The position numbers and the translations under genes are program-made. This document shows positions 10,103 to 22,113 of a stretch of 64,000 nucleotides of DNA, piece by piece; the stretch's first letter is position 1; every line of letters starts with the position of its first letter. Source of the stretch: Beverwykella pulmonaria. Its lineage: Eukaryota; Ascomycota; Dothideomycetes; Pleosporales; Melanommataceae. The stretch spans positions 887,463 to 951,462 of the forward strand of contig BCHH01000013.1 in the NCBI GenBank assembly GCA_001599595.1, in the 5' to 3' direction. The notes beneath the pieces are model-generated. The model had not been told where the DNA came from. It ran no database searches and worked only from the letters and a program-made list of their open reading frames with translations.

Positions 10103-13100
10103 GTTAACAAGGTGCGAGACTAATGCGAGGGGAGAGAGGCTAGCAGCGATATATAGATGATATCTCAGGACGGCTTTGAGAACGACACACGGACTACTTC
10201 TAACTCGGGCCACAGCGGCGACATGGATCTGCAAAGATTCACCTACCCGGTACTGTCAGAGCTTTGTCCCTGGATTCATAAACATGGGCCTGCTGAAGGA
10301 GATTTGCGAGAGAACCGCCTAGGTTGCAGCAAGATTAGTGAATCGTGAAAAAGCAGGCGAATGGTCAGCAGAGCAAAGGCCCCACCAATTGACGGCAGGT
10401 TTCAGTCAAGCTTCCACCAATTTGTGGTTGATCAAAGCCACGAGGTCGATATCAGCTTAAATTGACAAATTCCGGGCATGAAAAATGCAACAAGACGCGC
10501 CAGGGCACGAAACGCGATGGTGGGATTCGAATAACGCAGCGTTGGTGGTAGGTATTCCAAATATTCCAAATCGGCAAGGCTAATGCGGCTTAGCGCCTTC
10601 TCGAAGCTTTACATATCCGGACGGATTGAATACACATCCCAGTCCGTCACCAATGTTTAACCAAGCCTAAGGAAAGCCAAAGTCTGCGGCTTATCCTATG
10701 GAGGCTAAGGCTCAGATCCCCGGCATGTCATTCCCTCAATAGAAACCCCACAACTGCACGTTGTGCATCTCGATGGCGCTCTGCGGTTGTTCCTCGGATC
10801 TCCACCCAGCAAAGTCTGCTCAAAGCGCCTATATTATCGCCATGTCATCAATACATCGAAGCCTGCTCCTCCACATACATGTCTGGCTTACTGTTATGGG
10901 TAAGAATACCAATGCCTCCACCTTTCGCGCCATGTCAGAGCGATGAGCGCCTTGGTGCCTCGACCATGTGGATTTGAAGGCGTCTTACAGACCGATTACT
11001 GCAGAAAATCAGCTGTTGCTCACTCAAGGTCTCTTACTGGCTATTCCCAATACGTTGGTCAAACACCAACAACTCCGTTTCGACTACATAGAGCCTATTG
11101 CAGCTGTTTCCGACCGCCTTTTCTCGGCGTCGAGACGGATTAATCAACAAATCGAGCTCTGATTGAGTCCTCAGTCTTTCCAGCCATTTATTTGACTCAG
11201 TTGTCCTCGTCCCGCAGACGACAAAAAAAGGAAGCTACCGATGAACGTCAACAAGTACGTGCTCATGCACCTCTGATGCCACTTGCCCAACTCCTTTTCG
11301 ATGTTTTGCGGGAGTTCGGGAAGTATTTGAGATATCTCGAACCCTGCCAACTGGTAGGCATTTGCCTAATAGACCTAAACAGACAGCAGCGTTACTCTTT
11401 GAGATTGCATTCCGCCAACACGTCGTACCATTTTTCCTTTGTCTCTGCCAGCCTGACTCGAGTTTTGTGGATCGGAAACTGACTAGCACCCAGCATGCTA
11501 AATCGTACTTGTGCACCGTTCTTTCACGCATGCGGTTCTGTGTCAGCATATAGAAGACTACCTCCAGGCAACTAAGATGGGATAGGAAATCGCTGCTTGG
11601 TCACAATTCACTAGGACCCGAGTCACTCACATCGGCAGAAGCACTGAAACTGTTGCATTAATCATTTGAGCCTGAAGATGTCCCGTTGACGCTGACAGCA
11701 TGCAGGAAGGCCGACAGTGCGCCGATTATCGTAACGGGTTCCTTGGCTTTGCTCGCCTTCGTACATGGATCACTCGCCTTGCGGTGAAGCTGGCCAGTAT
11801 CAGCCTAGTTGGTACGATGTGAACAAGGAATTTTACCACCACCACGGATGCTTCCAAATTGACTAACTCGAAAATTCGGTCCACCAACATTGCCAGCGGC
11901 GTCCTTACTTCCTCTTCATTTCGCGCATCAGATGATCGTAGTATTCCAAAAAGCTTTATCCCTGAACACATGCGTCGAGGATTCGTCATACATGTTTCCA
12001 ATTCATTATCCTCTGTTTCGATCCGTCTGCAGGTAGCGCACGCTGAGGTTGCAGAATCTGCAAGAGGTATTTCTGTTTGAATGTCAAACTTGAGGTTCAT
12101 AGGCGCTTCTGGCGGGTCGCAGACGGATGTGGCCATCCTGCTGGCAACCACGGTCGGAGCTTGTCGTCTCATCGTCCTACTCAGCTCTTCTGGACAGACT
12201 GCCGTGATACCGACGTCCTCTAAGTCCACTAATCCAACATATTCTATATCAAATCGATGCCCCAACAGAATGCCTACCTCGAGTTCAATTTCTTGGCGCT
12301 TACATATTGTGTGTATCACATGTTAACATCTTCTTTCACCCCACTAGATCACCGATCGTAACTCCGTGATATCTTCTCCATCAACGCCGCCCCTTGGTCC
12401 TGTATGGCGCCACCTGGTGGATGTCTTTCACGAAGTCCTTGTGATTGTCGGAAATGTAGCAGCTCGACTTCGGTTCTAGTACAGCTTCAAGCATTATTGG
12501 AGGCATACCGCACCCACAAGTCTACAACTCACCTATTCCGTTCTTATCGTGAGCACTATTTGACGTGGCCAGTCCGTGGTTTCCCATTGAAAGAGCGACC
12601 CAGACGATAGACAGCGGTGTTATAAGATGAAGCGAAGACAAGCAATAGGGAGACTACCCCACAAGAAGAAAACTCTGCTCGTGAAAGTTTAACAGCGTTG
12701 ATTCTACTTGATTCACAGAACGAATATGGCTATACACGATGCACTCTGACGCCCCAAGCTAGCTCATCATCTCAACAAAGACTGCGGCGGATATCGAATA
12801 TCAAGTACTTGTCCCAGCGATCGTACTCCAGCTCTTGCGGTCGTTGTTGTGATCCTGCGATGGCATACTCGAGTATTTGTGACCGGGAATATCGGAATCG
12901 AGGACTTTCTCATTACTATGGCATTGGCTCGTAATCTCTCCACTTGAGATACATTGCGGAACTAACGTAACAGGTCTTATTAATGGCGATGACAGATGTC
13001 ATCGACGATAGTGGATTTCATTCACATGTTTCAAAGCATTGATCAGACTAATGCTGAATGTAAAAGTCCGACTTGACACGAGACACAAAACTGACGAAAT

Positions 13101-13300
13101 TGAAGTACTGTCGCTTTTCTACCATAATGGCGGTAAGATCTCCTGTCCTGTAGTTGCATGTAAGGTGTCGATGTGTATATAACTCGTCTTTGCACAGAAC
13201 ATTATTTTCTGCGCTTGTATTAGTCTTATCAAAATCTCCACTATAAGCCAATACGCATTTCGGGAACAGGTTCTATGTCGAATTGTAAATCCAGTATAAA
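10103..13300. other. 3.2-kb gene desert, no gene supported
   Basis: Open frames are short and conflicting. The longest (11726-12319, minus) is matched by open frames on the other strand and shows no family motif. No terminal repeats or transposase motifs were found by eye. A decayed repeat or an unrecognised ncRNA cannot be excluded. Confidence 0.5.
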
Positions 13301-13693
13301 ATGTTTAGAGTGCGATTCAAGACACTCTTTCACGCCACCACCGAAGGCGCAAATATGATCGGTATGTCTGTACCCTTTCCCACTCTCCTATTCTCCTTCC
13401 CCGCTCCCTTCTCGCACCATCCACATCTTCATCTATCTGGCCAAGTTACAGAATCAGCCACCAACTCCATAATCTGGCCCACGATCGAAATCAGCGTGGC
13501 AATCATCTGCGCCTCGCTGCTCGTCATAAAGCCACTTATCACGCGTCTTTTCCCCAGTCTGATGATCGAGCCTCCACTTCCGTCGAGGGAGGACAACCGT
13601 GCGTTTAAGGTTGCATCTTTGAGTCTAACCCTGAGTCTGAGTTACATAATGGACAAGAGGATGGAGAGTTTGGGGGCGGAGGGTGAGAAGTGA
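13301..13693 (+). pseudogene. Fragment of a fungal rhodopsin-like (PTH11/SAT-type) membrane protein
   Basis: The segment from about 13440 reads IIWPTIEISVAIICASLLVI followed by KPLITRLFPSL. That is the usual last transmembrane segment and cytoplasmic edge of the fungal seven-helix rhodopsin-like domain (PF20684-type). A possible intron (from about 13361 to 13440) would join a short upstream piece (FRVRFKTLFHATTEGANMI). The first five or six helices are not found upstream, where the DNA looks non-coding. I therefore read it as a truncated relic rather than a working gene. An unseen set of short upstream exons is the alternative. Confidence 0.5.
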
Positions 13694-14203
13694 TAATGGT
13701 AATGGAGATGGGGTGGAAGAGGTGCTTAATATGCGTTATGTGCGGACGGGAGCCGCGTAATGCGATGGGGTGGATTTGAGCCTGGGACAAAGAAGGAGTT
13801 GTATATCATGTGCATCTTCTCCACGTTCGCTTGCATATCATGCGTAGCTGTACACGATTAAAAGCAATGATCTCGGCATAGCATTTTGTTCTGGCGATGC
13901 TACGTGACGTGCTTTCAACTAAGCGGCTATTTATGGTGCCAAATTTGAACGGTTGTGCAGTGTAAGTACTTCGTAGTTGCATTAAGCAACAAAATCAATC
14001 TGATATCTTTCATTTCCAATTCTCTAATCTGTAGCATTATAGAGTGTCGATGACGGCGCGATGTGATAGGCCGGCCTGAGCTGTGGAGCTTGGACCGCCG
14101 AACAAGCAACCAAGTGACGCCGCTCGAGCTTCCCACGAACGATCTAAAGGCTCGCCTGCGCAATACTGTCTAGCTTCTCTCCTCCACCGTCCATCACCCG
14201 TTT
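13694..14203. other. Intergenic, VMA1 upstream region
   Basis: This AT-rich spacer precedes VMA1. A CT-rich stretch lies near 14172-14200 (CTTCTCTCCTCCACC), a common feature upstream of highly expressed fungal genes. No other element is recognised. Confidence 0.5.
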
Positions 14204-14431
14204 ATGCTAGGACTGCGACCACGCCTCAAAGCTCGAAACTCGTTCCTTGATCTCGTGCGCCAGAAGAACATAGACGCAATCTCGCAGTCGCCCAGCCGCA
14301 TTTCACCGCTCGAGGCAGACGAGCACCCGAAGCGCATCCCGCTGCCCGCGAGCCCGCTGATAACGGCCCAGAGGGAGCTCGCGAGTCCACCGACTTATCA
14401 TCTGAAGCTAGAACACGTAGAGAAGGCAAAA

Positions 14432-16637
14432 ATGGCTCCGGTAAGCTTTGTTGTTGCGATGGAGGGGCTTGTAGGGTGCAATGGCTGACTCGGCGGGGTT
14501 GCAGAAAGACCAAGCAGACGGCGAGGAGCAGCATGGTACGTCTCTTCATTCTCATCCCATACCATGCAACTTGCATGCTTGCAGAAGAAGATGCTGATGG
14601 TGCTCTCCAGGTTCCGTCTACTCCGTCTCCGGGTACGTCACCGCATTGCTTCGTCTAAGCTTTTACTGATAACCCAAGACCCGTCGTTATAGCCGAGAAC
14701 ATGATCGGATGTGCCATGTACGAGCTTGTAGGTGGCATATTGGCTCTTTTGTACGCTCCGATGCTGATAGATCTAGGTCCGCGTTGGCCATGAAAACTTG
14801 GTTGGAGAGGTAATTCGAATTGAGGCGGACAAGGCCAGTATCCAAGTCTACGAGGAGACTGGTAAGGGAGAGACCTCGGTCAATTTATCTTATGCTTACA
14901 AGATATGTAGCCGGTGTGACTGTAGGCGACCCTGTCTACCGATCTGGAAAGCCGCTGTCCGTCGAGCTCGGCCCTGGTCTCCTGGAAACCATCTACGACG
15001 GTATCCAGCGTCCCCTCAAAGCCATTGCGGATGATTCGAACAGCATCTACATTCCCCGTGGTATCGACGTTCCCTCTCTCGACCGCAAGAGAAAGTGGGA
15101 CTTTACACCAGGCAAATACAAGGTCGGAGACAATCTTACCGGAGGTGATGTCTTCGGATCTGTTGTCGAGAACACGCTTTTCAACGACCACAAGATTCTG
15201 CTTCCTCCCCGTGCTAGAGGAAAGATCACTCGCATCGCAGAAAAGGGCAGCTACACTGTTGCTGAGAAGATTTTGGAGCTCGAGTTTAATGGAGTGAAGA
15301 CGGAATACAGCATGATGCACCAATGGCCGGTCCGTGTGCCCCGTCCCAGCACCGAGAAGATGTCCTCCAACCAGCCTCTCATTGTCGGACAACGTGTGCT
15401 TGACGCCCTTTTCCCCAGTGTGCAGGGAGGTACTGTGTGCATTCCTGGTGCTTTCGGATGCGGCAAGACTGTCATTAGTCAGTCGCTGTCCAAGTTCTCC
15501 AACAGCGATATCATCGTGTACGTTGGCTGCGGTGAGCGAGGTAACGAGATGGCCGAAGTCTTGATGGATTTCCCAGAGGTTGGTTGCATTCCCATATGGA
15601 TCTGCTAAGCTAACCTGGTGCAGCTCACCATCAAAGTCAATGGCAAGGAAGAACCCATCATGAAGCGAACAACGCTCATTGCGAATACCTCCAACATGCC
15701 TGTGGCTGCGCGAGAGGCTTCCATTTACACTGGTATCACAGTCGCCGAATACTTCCGTGACCAAGGCAAGGACGTAGCCATGATGGCTGACTCATCCTCT
15801 CGATGGGCTGAGGCGCTTCGTGAACTTTCTGGTCGTCTTGGAGAAATGCCTGCTGACCAGGGCTTCCCCGCCTACCTTGGTGCCAAGTTGGCGTCCTTCT
15901 ACGAACGTGCGGGCCGTGTCCAGGCGCTAGGAAGCCCAGAGAGGTTTGGAAGCGTCAGCATCGTTGGTGCTGTCAGCCCTCCCGGAGGTGATTTCTCGGA
16001 TCCAGTCACGAGCAGTACTCTTGGTATCGTGCAGGTCTTCTGGGGTCTGGACAAGAAGCTGGCCCAGCGGAAACATTTCCCGTCAGTCAACACGTCGCTC
16101 AGCTACAGCAAGTACACGGGACCACTGGACGCCTACTACGCCAAAAACAATCCAGACTTCCCTCGTCTGCGCGATCGCATCAAGGAACTCCTGACGACTT
16201 CCGAAGATCTCGACCAGGTGGTGCAGCTTGTGGGCAAATCTGCTCTGGGCGACTCGGACAAGATCACGCTAGATGTTGCGACGCTCATCAAGGAGGACTT
16301 TCTGCAGCAGAACGGCTACTCGGACTACGACCAGTTCTGCCCGCTGTGGAAGACGGAATGGATGATGAAGAACATGATGGCGTTCCATGACGAGTCGCAG
16401 AAGGCGGTCTCGCAGGGCCACAGCTGGGGCAAGGTCCGAGACGCAACGTCAGATATTCTGAGCCAGCTTCGCAACATGAAGTTCGAGCTGCCTAGTGAAG
16501 GCGAGCAATCCGTCACCAAGAAGGTAAGGCTCACGAATACGAGCATGTCCGATACGAGCGTGACGCTAACTGCCATCTAGTACGAGGAGCTCCACCAGAG
16601 CATGACGGACAAGTTTGCGTCGGTTGTGGATGAGTAG
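14432..16637 (+). CDS. VMA1: Vacuolar-type H+-ATPase catalytic subunit A
   Basis: Eight exons (14432-14440, 14505-14535, 14611-14632, 14679-14727, 14777-14861, 14911-15578, 15624-16523, 16581-16637) give 606 residues, close to the family's ~617. The five tiny 5' exons join into [24 protein letters not shown] and [18 protein letters not shown]. The nucleotide-binding P-loop GAFGCGKT is at about 245-252, and the conserved [12 protein letters not shown] segment follows. This subunit hydrolyses ATP in the V1 sector to acidify vacuoles and endosomes. The P-loop is uninterrupted, so the yeast-type VMA1 intein is absent. The frame stays open upstream to an in-frame ATG at 14204, which would add 76 residues. 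I chose 14432 because family members start close to this point. Confidence 0.97.
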
Positions 16638-17024
16638 ATATGCAGCGGGAGGCGAAGATTGTGTTTGCATAGCGAGCCTGTGCCGTGTATTTCTCCGTGG
16701 ATGGATATAGAATGCGAATTGTACAGTGCAGAATATGGATGCCTATTTTAGATGACGACGCATGGACGCGTCCGATGATCTTTGCATGTGTGAAATTGCT
16801 GGGAGCGCCACTGGTGTGGCGGTGCACTAGATCCTTGCTTTTGTGACACGGACCTACGTCGCTACGTCTGTGACCCTCACCGTAGCACACCAAAAGCATT
16901 ACATTGCGCACCTCACCACCACCACCGCCCACGCCACCCACATACACTCACGCACAGCACCCATATACAAAACTACCAGAGATACCCCCCGCCGAGTGCC
17001 ACACAACTGCCCCCTTCGCCAACC
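16638..17024. other. Intergenic, VMA1 3' flank and VPS1 promoter side
   Basis: A 387-bp spacer lies between two co-directional genes. A CA-rich stretch (about 16905-16970) precedes the VPS1 start. No defined element is seen. Confidence 0.5.
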
Positions 17025-19438
17025 ATGGCGACTGCCAATCCGACAGCGTGCGTACTTGTCCCTATTCCAGCAGCCCCTCGGGGGGCAGAAGCGCACTCCC
17101 AATGCTAACCCGCGTCTGTGAAGCATCAACGTCAACGACCCTACTCTCATCACCCTCGTCAACAAGCTCCAGGATGTCTTCACCACAGTAGGAGTATGTC
17201 GCCGCCGCACCACCCCTCTGCCGCGATAGCAGCTACCCCCAGATACTGACGCCTGGCCACAGGTCCAAAACCCCATAGATCTCCCTCAAATCGCCGTCGT
17301 AGGATCGCAGTCGAGTGGCAAGAGTTCCGTGCTGGAAAACATCGTGGGACGAGACTTGTAAGTAGCTGGCGCACACCTGGATCGTATTTCAACATGTTGG
17401 GCCGCATCACTGACGCTCACACCCCCCAGCTTGCCACGAGGCACCGGTATCGTCACCCGAAGACCGCTCATTCTCCAGCTCATCAACCGCGCCTCCCAGA
17501 AACCGCAAGCAAACGGCGTCAAGGAGGAGCTCAAGACGTCCGACGCAGAGTCCAATGTAGACGAGTGGGGCGAATTCCTACACATTCCAGGCCAGAAGTT
17601 CTTCGACTTCAACAAGATCCGGGAAGAGATCGTGCGGGAAACAGAGGCAAAGACAGGACGCAATGGCGGCATCTCGCCCGCGCCCATCAACCTGCGGATA
17701 TACTCGCCTAATGTGCTAACGCTCACCCTGGTCGATCTGCCGGGCCTGACCAAGGTGCCTGTGGGAGACCAGCCACGAGATATCGAGCGCCAGATCCGCG
17801 AGATGGTCTTGAAGCAGATCAGCAAGTCCAACGCTATAATACTCGCCGTCACAGCCGCTAATACGGATTTGGCCAACTCGGACGGCCTGCAGCTCGCCCG
17901 CGAGGTGGATCCGGAAGGACAGCGGACGATTGGTGTGCTGACCAAGGTCGACTTGATGGACAATGGAACAGACGTCGTTGACATCCTGGCGGGCCGAATC
18001 ATTCCGCTGCGGCTGGGCTACGTGCCCGTCGTCAACCGTGGGCAGAGGGACATTGAAAACAAGAAGCTTATTTCATACGCTCTGGAACACGAGAGGTCGT
18101 TCTTCGAGAACCACAAGGCCTACCGGAACAAAGCTGCGTACTGCGGAACGCCGTATCTTGCCCGCAAACTGAATTTGGTGGGTCTATGCCCTGGCGCTGA
18201 ATCAGGAGACGATGCTAATAGGCTCCCCAGATTCTCATGATGCACATCAAGCAAACGCTGCCCGACATCAAAGCCCGCATACAATCCTCCCTCCAAAAGT
18301 ACACCGCCGAATTAGCCACATTGGGCGACTCCATGCTTGGCAATAACTCGAACATTATCCTGAACATGATCACCGAATTCAGTAAAGAATACCGGGGCGT
18401 CCTTGAGGGCAGGAACCAGGAATTGTCGGCTGTCGAGCTCTCCGGCGGTGCGCGTATTTCTTTTGTGTACCACGAGCTCTACGCCAATGGTGTGAAGGCC
18501 GTCGATCCCTTTGAGACAGTCAAAGATGTCGATATCCGCACAGTGCTTGTCAACTCCTCTGGCTCATCCCCAGCGCTCTTTGTCGGCACCACGGCTTTTG
18601 AACTCATCGTAAAGGAGCAAATTAGACGGCTCGAAGACCCCAGCATCAAGTGCGTGAGCTTGGTGTACGACGAACTAATTCGGATTCTCGGTATACTTCT
18701 CGCAAAGCCTATGTTCAAGCGCTACCCCGCCCTCAAGGAGAAGTTCCACGCCGTAGTGGTTCAGTTCTACAAGAAGGCTATGGATCCCACTAATAAGCTA
18801 GTCCGCGATTTAGTTGCGATGGAAGCATGCTACATCAACACTGGGCATCCAGATTTCATTAACGGATCACGAGCCATGGCTATCGTACATGACCGGCACA
18901 ACGCCTCCAAGCCTATCCAGGTTGATCCCAAGACCGGAAAGCCAATGCCGCCATCCGTGCCTCCGCGGTCGATATCCCCATCTCTTGAAGCAAATGAGAG
19001 CGGAAGTTTCTTCGGCTCCTTCTTCGCTGCCAAGAACAAAAAGAAGATGGCAGCTATGGAGCCCCCACCCGCCATCCTCAAAGCTTCCGGCACACTCTCT
19101 GACAAGGAGGCGCAAGAAGTTGAAGTCATCAGTACGTTCCCTACCCCACAATCTTCCCCTAAAGCACCCATTAACATAACTTAGAACTCCTCATCACATC
19201 CTATTTCAACATCGTGCGCCGGACAATGATCGACATGGTTCCAAAAGCCATCATGCTGAACCTCGTTACCTTCACCAAAGAAGAGATGCAAAAGGAGCTT
19301 CTGGAGAACATGTATAAGACGGAGGAGTTTGATGAGCTGCTTAAGGAGAGTGAGTACACGGTCAGGAGGAGGAAGGAGTGTCTGCAAATGGTGGAGAGCT
19401 TGGGCAAAGCGAGCGAGATTGTTAATCAGGTTCAGTGA
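17025..19438 (+). CDS. VPS1: Dynamin-like GTPase, vacuolar protein sorting
   Basis: Six exons (17025-17047, 17124-17193, 17263-17357, 17430-18177, 18231-19131, 19185-19438) give 696 residues; yeast Vps1 has 704. The GTPase signature GSQSSGKSS is at residues 45-53, followed by the dynamin [12 protein letters not shown] segment, DLPGLTKV (G3) and TKVDLMD (G4). The middle domain and the C-terminal effector region ([15 protein letters not shown]) complete the family layout. There is no PH domain, as expected for Vps1. It acts in scission at endosomes/Golgi and in peroxisome and vacuole dynamics. The variable insert near residues 550-600 is Pro/Ser-rich. It lies head-to-tail with VMA1, another vacuolar gene, probably by chance. 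Confidence 0.97.
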
Positions 19439-19961
19439 GGAAGGAGGGATGAGAATTTGTTATAGTATCAGTGTCTGGGAAACGGGTGAGACTGGTCGAA
19501 GTAGTGTATGAGAGGACGTCAGGGCTGGTCTGGGGTGGATAGACTTGGCGAGGTGAATAGACGAGTGTTAGAGTTGCTGCAAATTGTACTGGACTGCTTG
19601 GCTGGTTTGGAGGACTTTTCTTAGTCTGTTCATAGCGGTCGTAGTGTTTGAGCTTTTTCTGCTGAGTGGGTGGATGGAGAAGATCTTCCATTGTGGTCCT
19701 CTTCACTGTATTGACGTTGGGTTGGGCTTTCATGCTCTTGTGGGTTATCCTATTAGTTTGCCGATCTACCTATATATCCAGAGCTATACACAACTTAGAC
19801 CATACCGATCGGGAGGTTTCAGGGAACATGCGTGTAAAGTCGAGGTTGTATTCAAATAGAATTGTCCTCTACCAAAAATAACAATACTCTACGATGTAAG
19901 TTCAAACTTTCATGCCGCTCCCCCGAATCTTTACTGGGTATAGTATAATATCGCACTTCCA
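19439..19961. other. Intergenic, convergent 3' flanks
   Basis: A 0.5-kb spacer lies between convergent VPS1 and the ceramidase-like gene. It is T-rich on the + strand; no gene is seen. Confidence 0.6.
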
Positions 19962-21572
19962 TCACGCGCTTCTCACACTCCCCTCCCGACTCCCCGCCCA
20001 CACGCGCCCCTCAGACGCGTTCCTCACACTCCCCCCAGACGCGTTCCTCACGCTCCCCTCCGGGCTCCCCACCTGAGTCCACCCCCACATGCTCACACTC
20101 CCCTCCCGACTCCCCACCCACACGCTCCCCTCAGACTCGCTATTCTCTTCTTCCTCCCAGTGCCTTACCCATCTAAACACGCCCTCCTTCGCATCCATAA
20201 CAGCGACGAAATGGGTCAGCCCGTTCGTAACAGGGTACTCTAGCAACCACTCTTTCAGTTTCTCTAGCTCTACGTAGCCAGGCGTGGTTTCTCCTTCTTT
20301 TTCTTTGAGGAGCGCGAGATGTTCGGACCATAACGTCGTTAGACAGCCTTTCCGCTCTACGCTCTCGTCCACTAGCTCCGTCATGCTGATACCGAATCCG
20401 GAGGTTTTAGCGTGGGCAGGGTGCGCTTCAGAGGCTGGGGTTTCGGAAGATAGTGGGGAGGAGGGGTCGTACGAACTGTCGTGGTTGGTAACCGAGATGA
20501 ATGAGGAGCTGAGTAGGGGTTTTGCCGTCACGCGGTCTTTTTCTAGAATGAGTGTTTGGCTCCCGTCGCAGAAGGTGAGGTATGCGGCAGTCGTGGGTAT
20601 GGAGGGGAAGTGCTGGGCGATGGAGAAAATGGTGGCGTGTGTGGATGTGTGTTTCTCCTCCAACAGCTCACACGGTTTTTCCAACTTCTGCTTCTCAGTC
20701 TTTATTCTCTTTCCCTTCTCACCCATCGTCCTCGGCAAAATCAGATCCCGTAAATGCGAACAAATACTCGGCCGCCACCCCAACAGCACAGCTGCCAAAT
20801 GCCCGTATAACTTCATATTCGTCCACACCTTCCTATCGTCATTATGATAAGGCCTGAAATTCAAACTCACACTTAAACCCTTGCGTACGCCTGTTAGTAC
20901 GCCGACGAAGCCGACGTAGTTTATTAATCGAGCGATGACGGGCCCGTCTGGACGGGTCTTGAATTCGAATTGTACAATGGCTTTCCGCAGCGCCGACATG
21001 CCCCAGTCTAGAGTCCGGAAGTGCAGCATGTGGCCGTGTCGTGAGTCGGGTGCTTTTACGACGACGCCCCCGCTCGTGCACCCCATGAAGAGGTCGAGGA
21101 GGACGTTGTATGCTACGAGAAGGTACATGGGCACACCAGTCACCTTACGGATCCCTCTCAGCTCTTCCGTCTGCTCTTTGCTATAAAGCTTTCGAAGTAT
21201 ACATCGTGCGATAAAATGGAACGTCTTCTTCGGGAAGGAAACGCTTTCCAGGAGCTCGTCAAAGATCTTGGTCAGCTCTTCGATGATGAGCTTGTTGTCC
21301 TGGGCGACGGCGACGTAGCGCTGGGATGGGGGAAGGGAGAGATCAATCGTGTAAATCGGCGGAACATGTTCGGAGGAGGCAGAGCTAGAAATTGAGGAGG
21401 TTGTGACGACGGGTGACGGTAAGCGTGTGAGGTCAAGCGTGCTAAGTAAGGGATTGGGGGTATTAAGAGCTGTTTTGGATCTCGTCGTGGGCGTCATTTC
21501 AGTGAAGAGACGGAAGGCAGGGTGGACAAAGAAGGGGAGGAGTCGGGAGTGCTGTTCCTCTATACAGGTCAT
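19962..21572 (-). CDS. Acid ceramidase / NAAA-like N-terminal nucleophile hydrolase
   Basis: A single exon gives 536 residues, or ~511 if translation starts at the Met of MTPTTRSK. The segment YTIDLSLPPSQRY, the helix pair around RGIRKVTGVPMYLLVAYNVL, and GCTSGGVV with the candidate nucleophile Cys at about 165 match the acid ceramidase/N-acylethanolamine amidase family. These enzymes self-cleave before the Cys and hydrolyse amide-linked fatty acids. HFRTLDWGM and INYVGFVGVLTGVRKGLSVSLNFR further support the fold. No clear signal peptide is seen, unlike the lysosomal animal enzymes, so the compartment is uncertain. The last ~60 residues are coded by a minisatellite rich in SREGSV/SGGSV-like units and are unlikely to be part of the catalytic fold. 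Confidence 0.82.
   Translation of the reverse strand: MTCIEEQHSRLLPFFVHPAFRLFTEMTPTTRSKTALNTPNPLLSTLDLTRLPSPVVTTSSISSSASSEHVPPIYTIDLSLPPSQRYVAVAQDNKLIIEELTKIFDELLESVSFPKKTFHFIARCILRKLYSKEQTEELRGIRKVTGVPMYLLVAYNVLLDLFMGCTSGGVVVKAPDSRHGHMLHFRTLDWGMSALRKAIVQFEFKTRPDGPVIARLINYVGFVGVLTGVRKGLSVSLNFRPYHNDDRKVWTNMKLYGHLAAVLLGWRPSICSHLRDLILPRTMGEKGKRIKTEKQKLEKPCELLEEKHTSTHATIFSIAQHFPSIPTTAAYLTFCDGSQTLILEKDRVTAKPLLSSSFISVTNHDSSYDPSSPLSSETPASEAHPAHAKTSGFGISMTELVDESVERKGCLTTLWSEHLALLKEKEGETTPGYVELEKLKEWLLEYPVTNGLTHFVAVMDAKEGVFRWVRHWEEEENSESEGSVWVGSREGSVSMWGWTQVGSPEGSVRNASGGSVRNASEGRVWAGSREGSVRSA
19968..20145. repeat. Imperfect C-rich minisatellite inside the ceramidase-like gene
   Basis: Irregular repeats of CTCCCC, GACTCCCC and CACACGC blocks fill the 3' end of the coding region. 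On the coding strand they give Gly/Ser/Arg/Glu-rich repeated units. Confidence 0.8.
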
Positions 21573-22113
21573 GGTAGCTGTGACACACTACGCCCCACAC
21601 GCAGGTGCCTGGAGGCCCATTATCCATTCACAGTAATGTCGTTGCCTTGCCCCCTTATCCAATTCCCAATGACAGTATAGGCGTGCCTCAGGATTATCCA
21701 TGCAAGTAGAGGGTGCCATTGTTTGAGGCAGTAACTTAAAGGGGAAATGATGGGAGAGGAGGGTGGTAGGGTGGGAGGTTGCAGCTGCTGTGTTAAAGAG
21801 TGTTTGTTTTCCGCAGTATCATTACTTAATCTAGTCTGACCTAATCTTGCTTCACTTATCGCTCCATCAATCAATCAATCAATCAATCAAAGATTAGATT
21901 AGATCTTGGATGCAAACATGTCAAACAGCTTCTCCATACTTCCTCCACCTCGGTCCATTTGAAGCCCCAACACCCCCGCGGGAACACTTAGCCGCGCCGA
22001 AAAGACGGCCATGTCGACGTCGAGCGCGTATTTAGCTTTCGAGCTTCCTATACCGCCCTGAATTTCAAGTACTCTATACACGTATCCCTTCTTTGATTTG
22101 AAGCGAAAAGCAA
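21573..22113. other. Divergent promoter spacer with ATCA microsatellite
   Basis: This spacer lies between divergent genes. It contains about six ATCA units near 21865-21890 and otherwise no recognised element. Confidence 0.6.

Noticed and set aside
11726..12319. 197-codon minus-strand frame in the gene desert
   Set aside because: No motif, low-quality composition, and open frames also exist on the other strand; support is too weak to call a gene.
15440..15480. Possible VMA1 intein site
   Set aside because: The P-loop codons are continuous ([11 protein letters not shown]), so no intein is inserted here.
14880..15764. 294-codon minus-strand frame
   Set aside because: Lies opposite the strongly conserved VMA1 exons and continues through the intron; a typical shadow frame.
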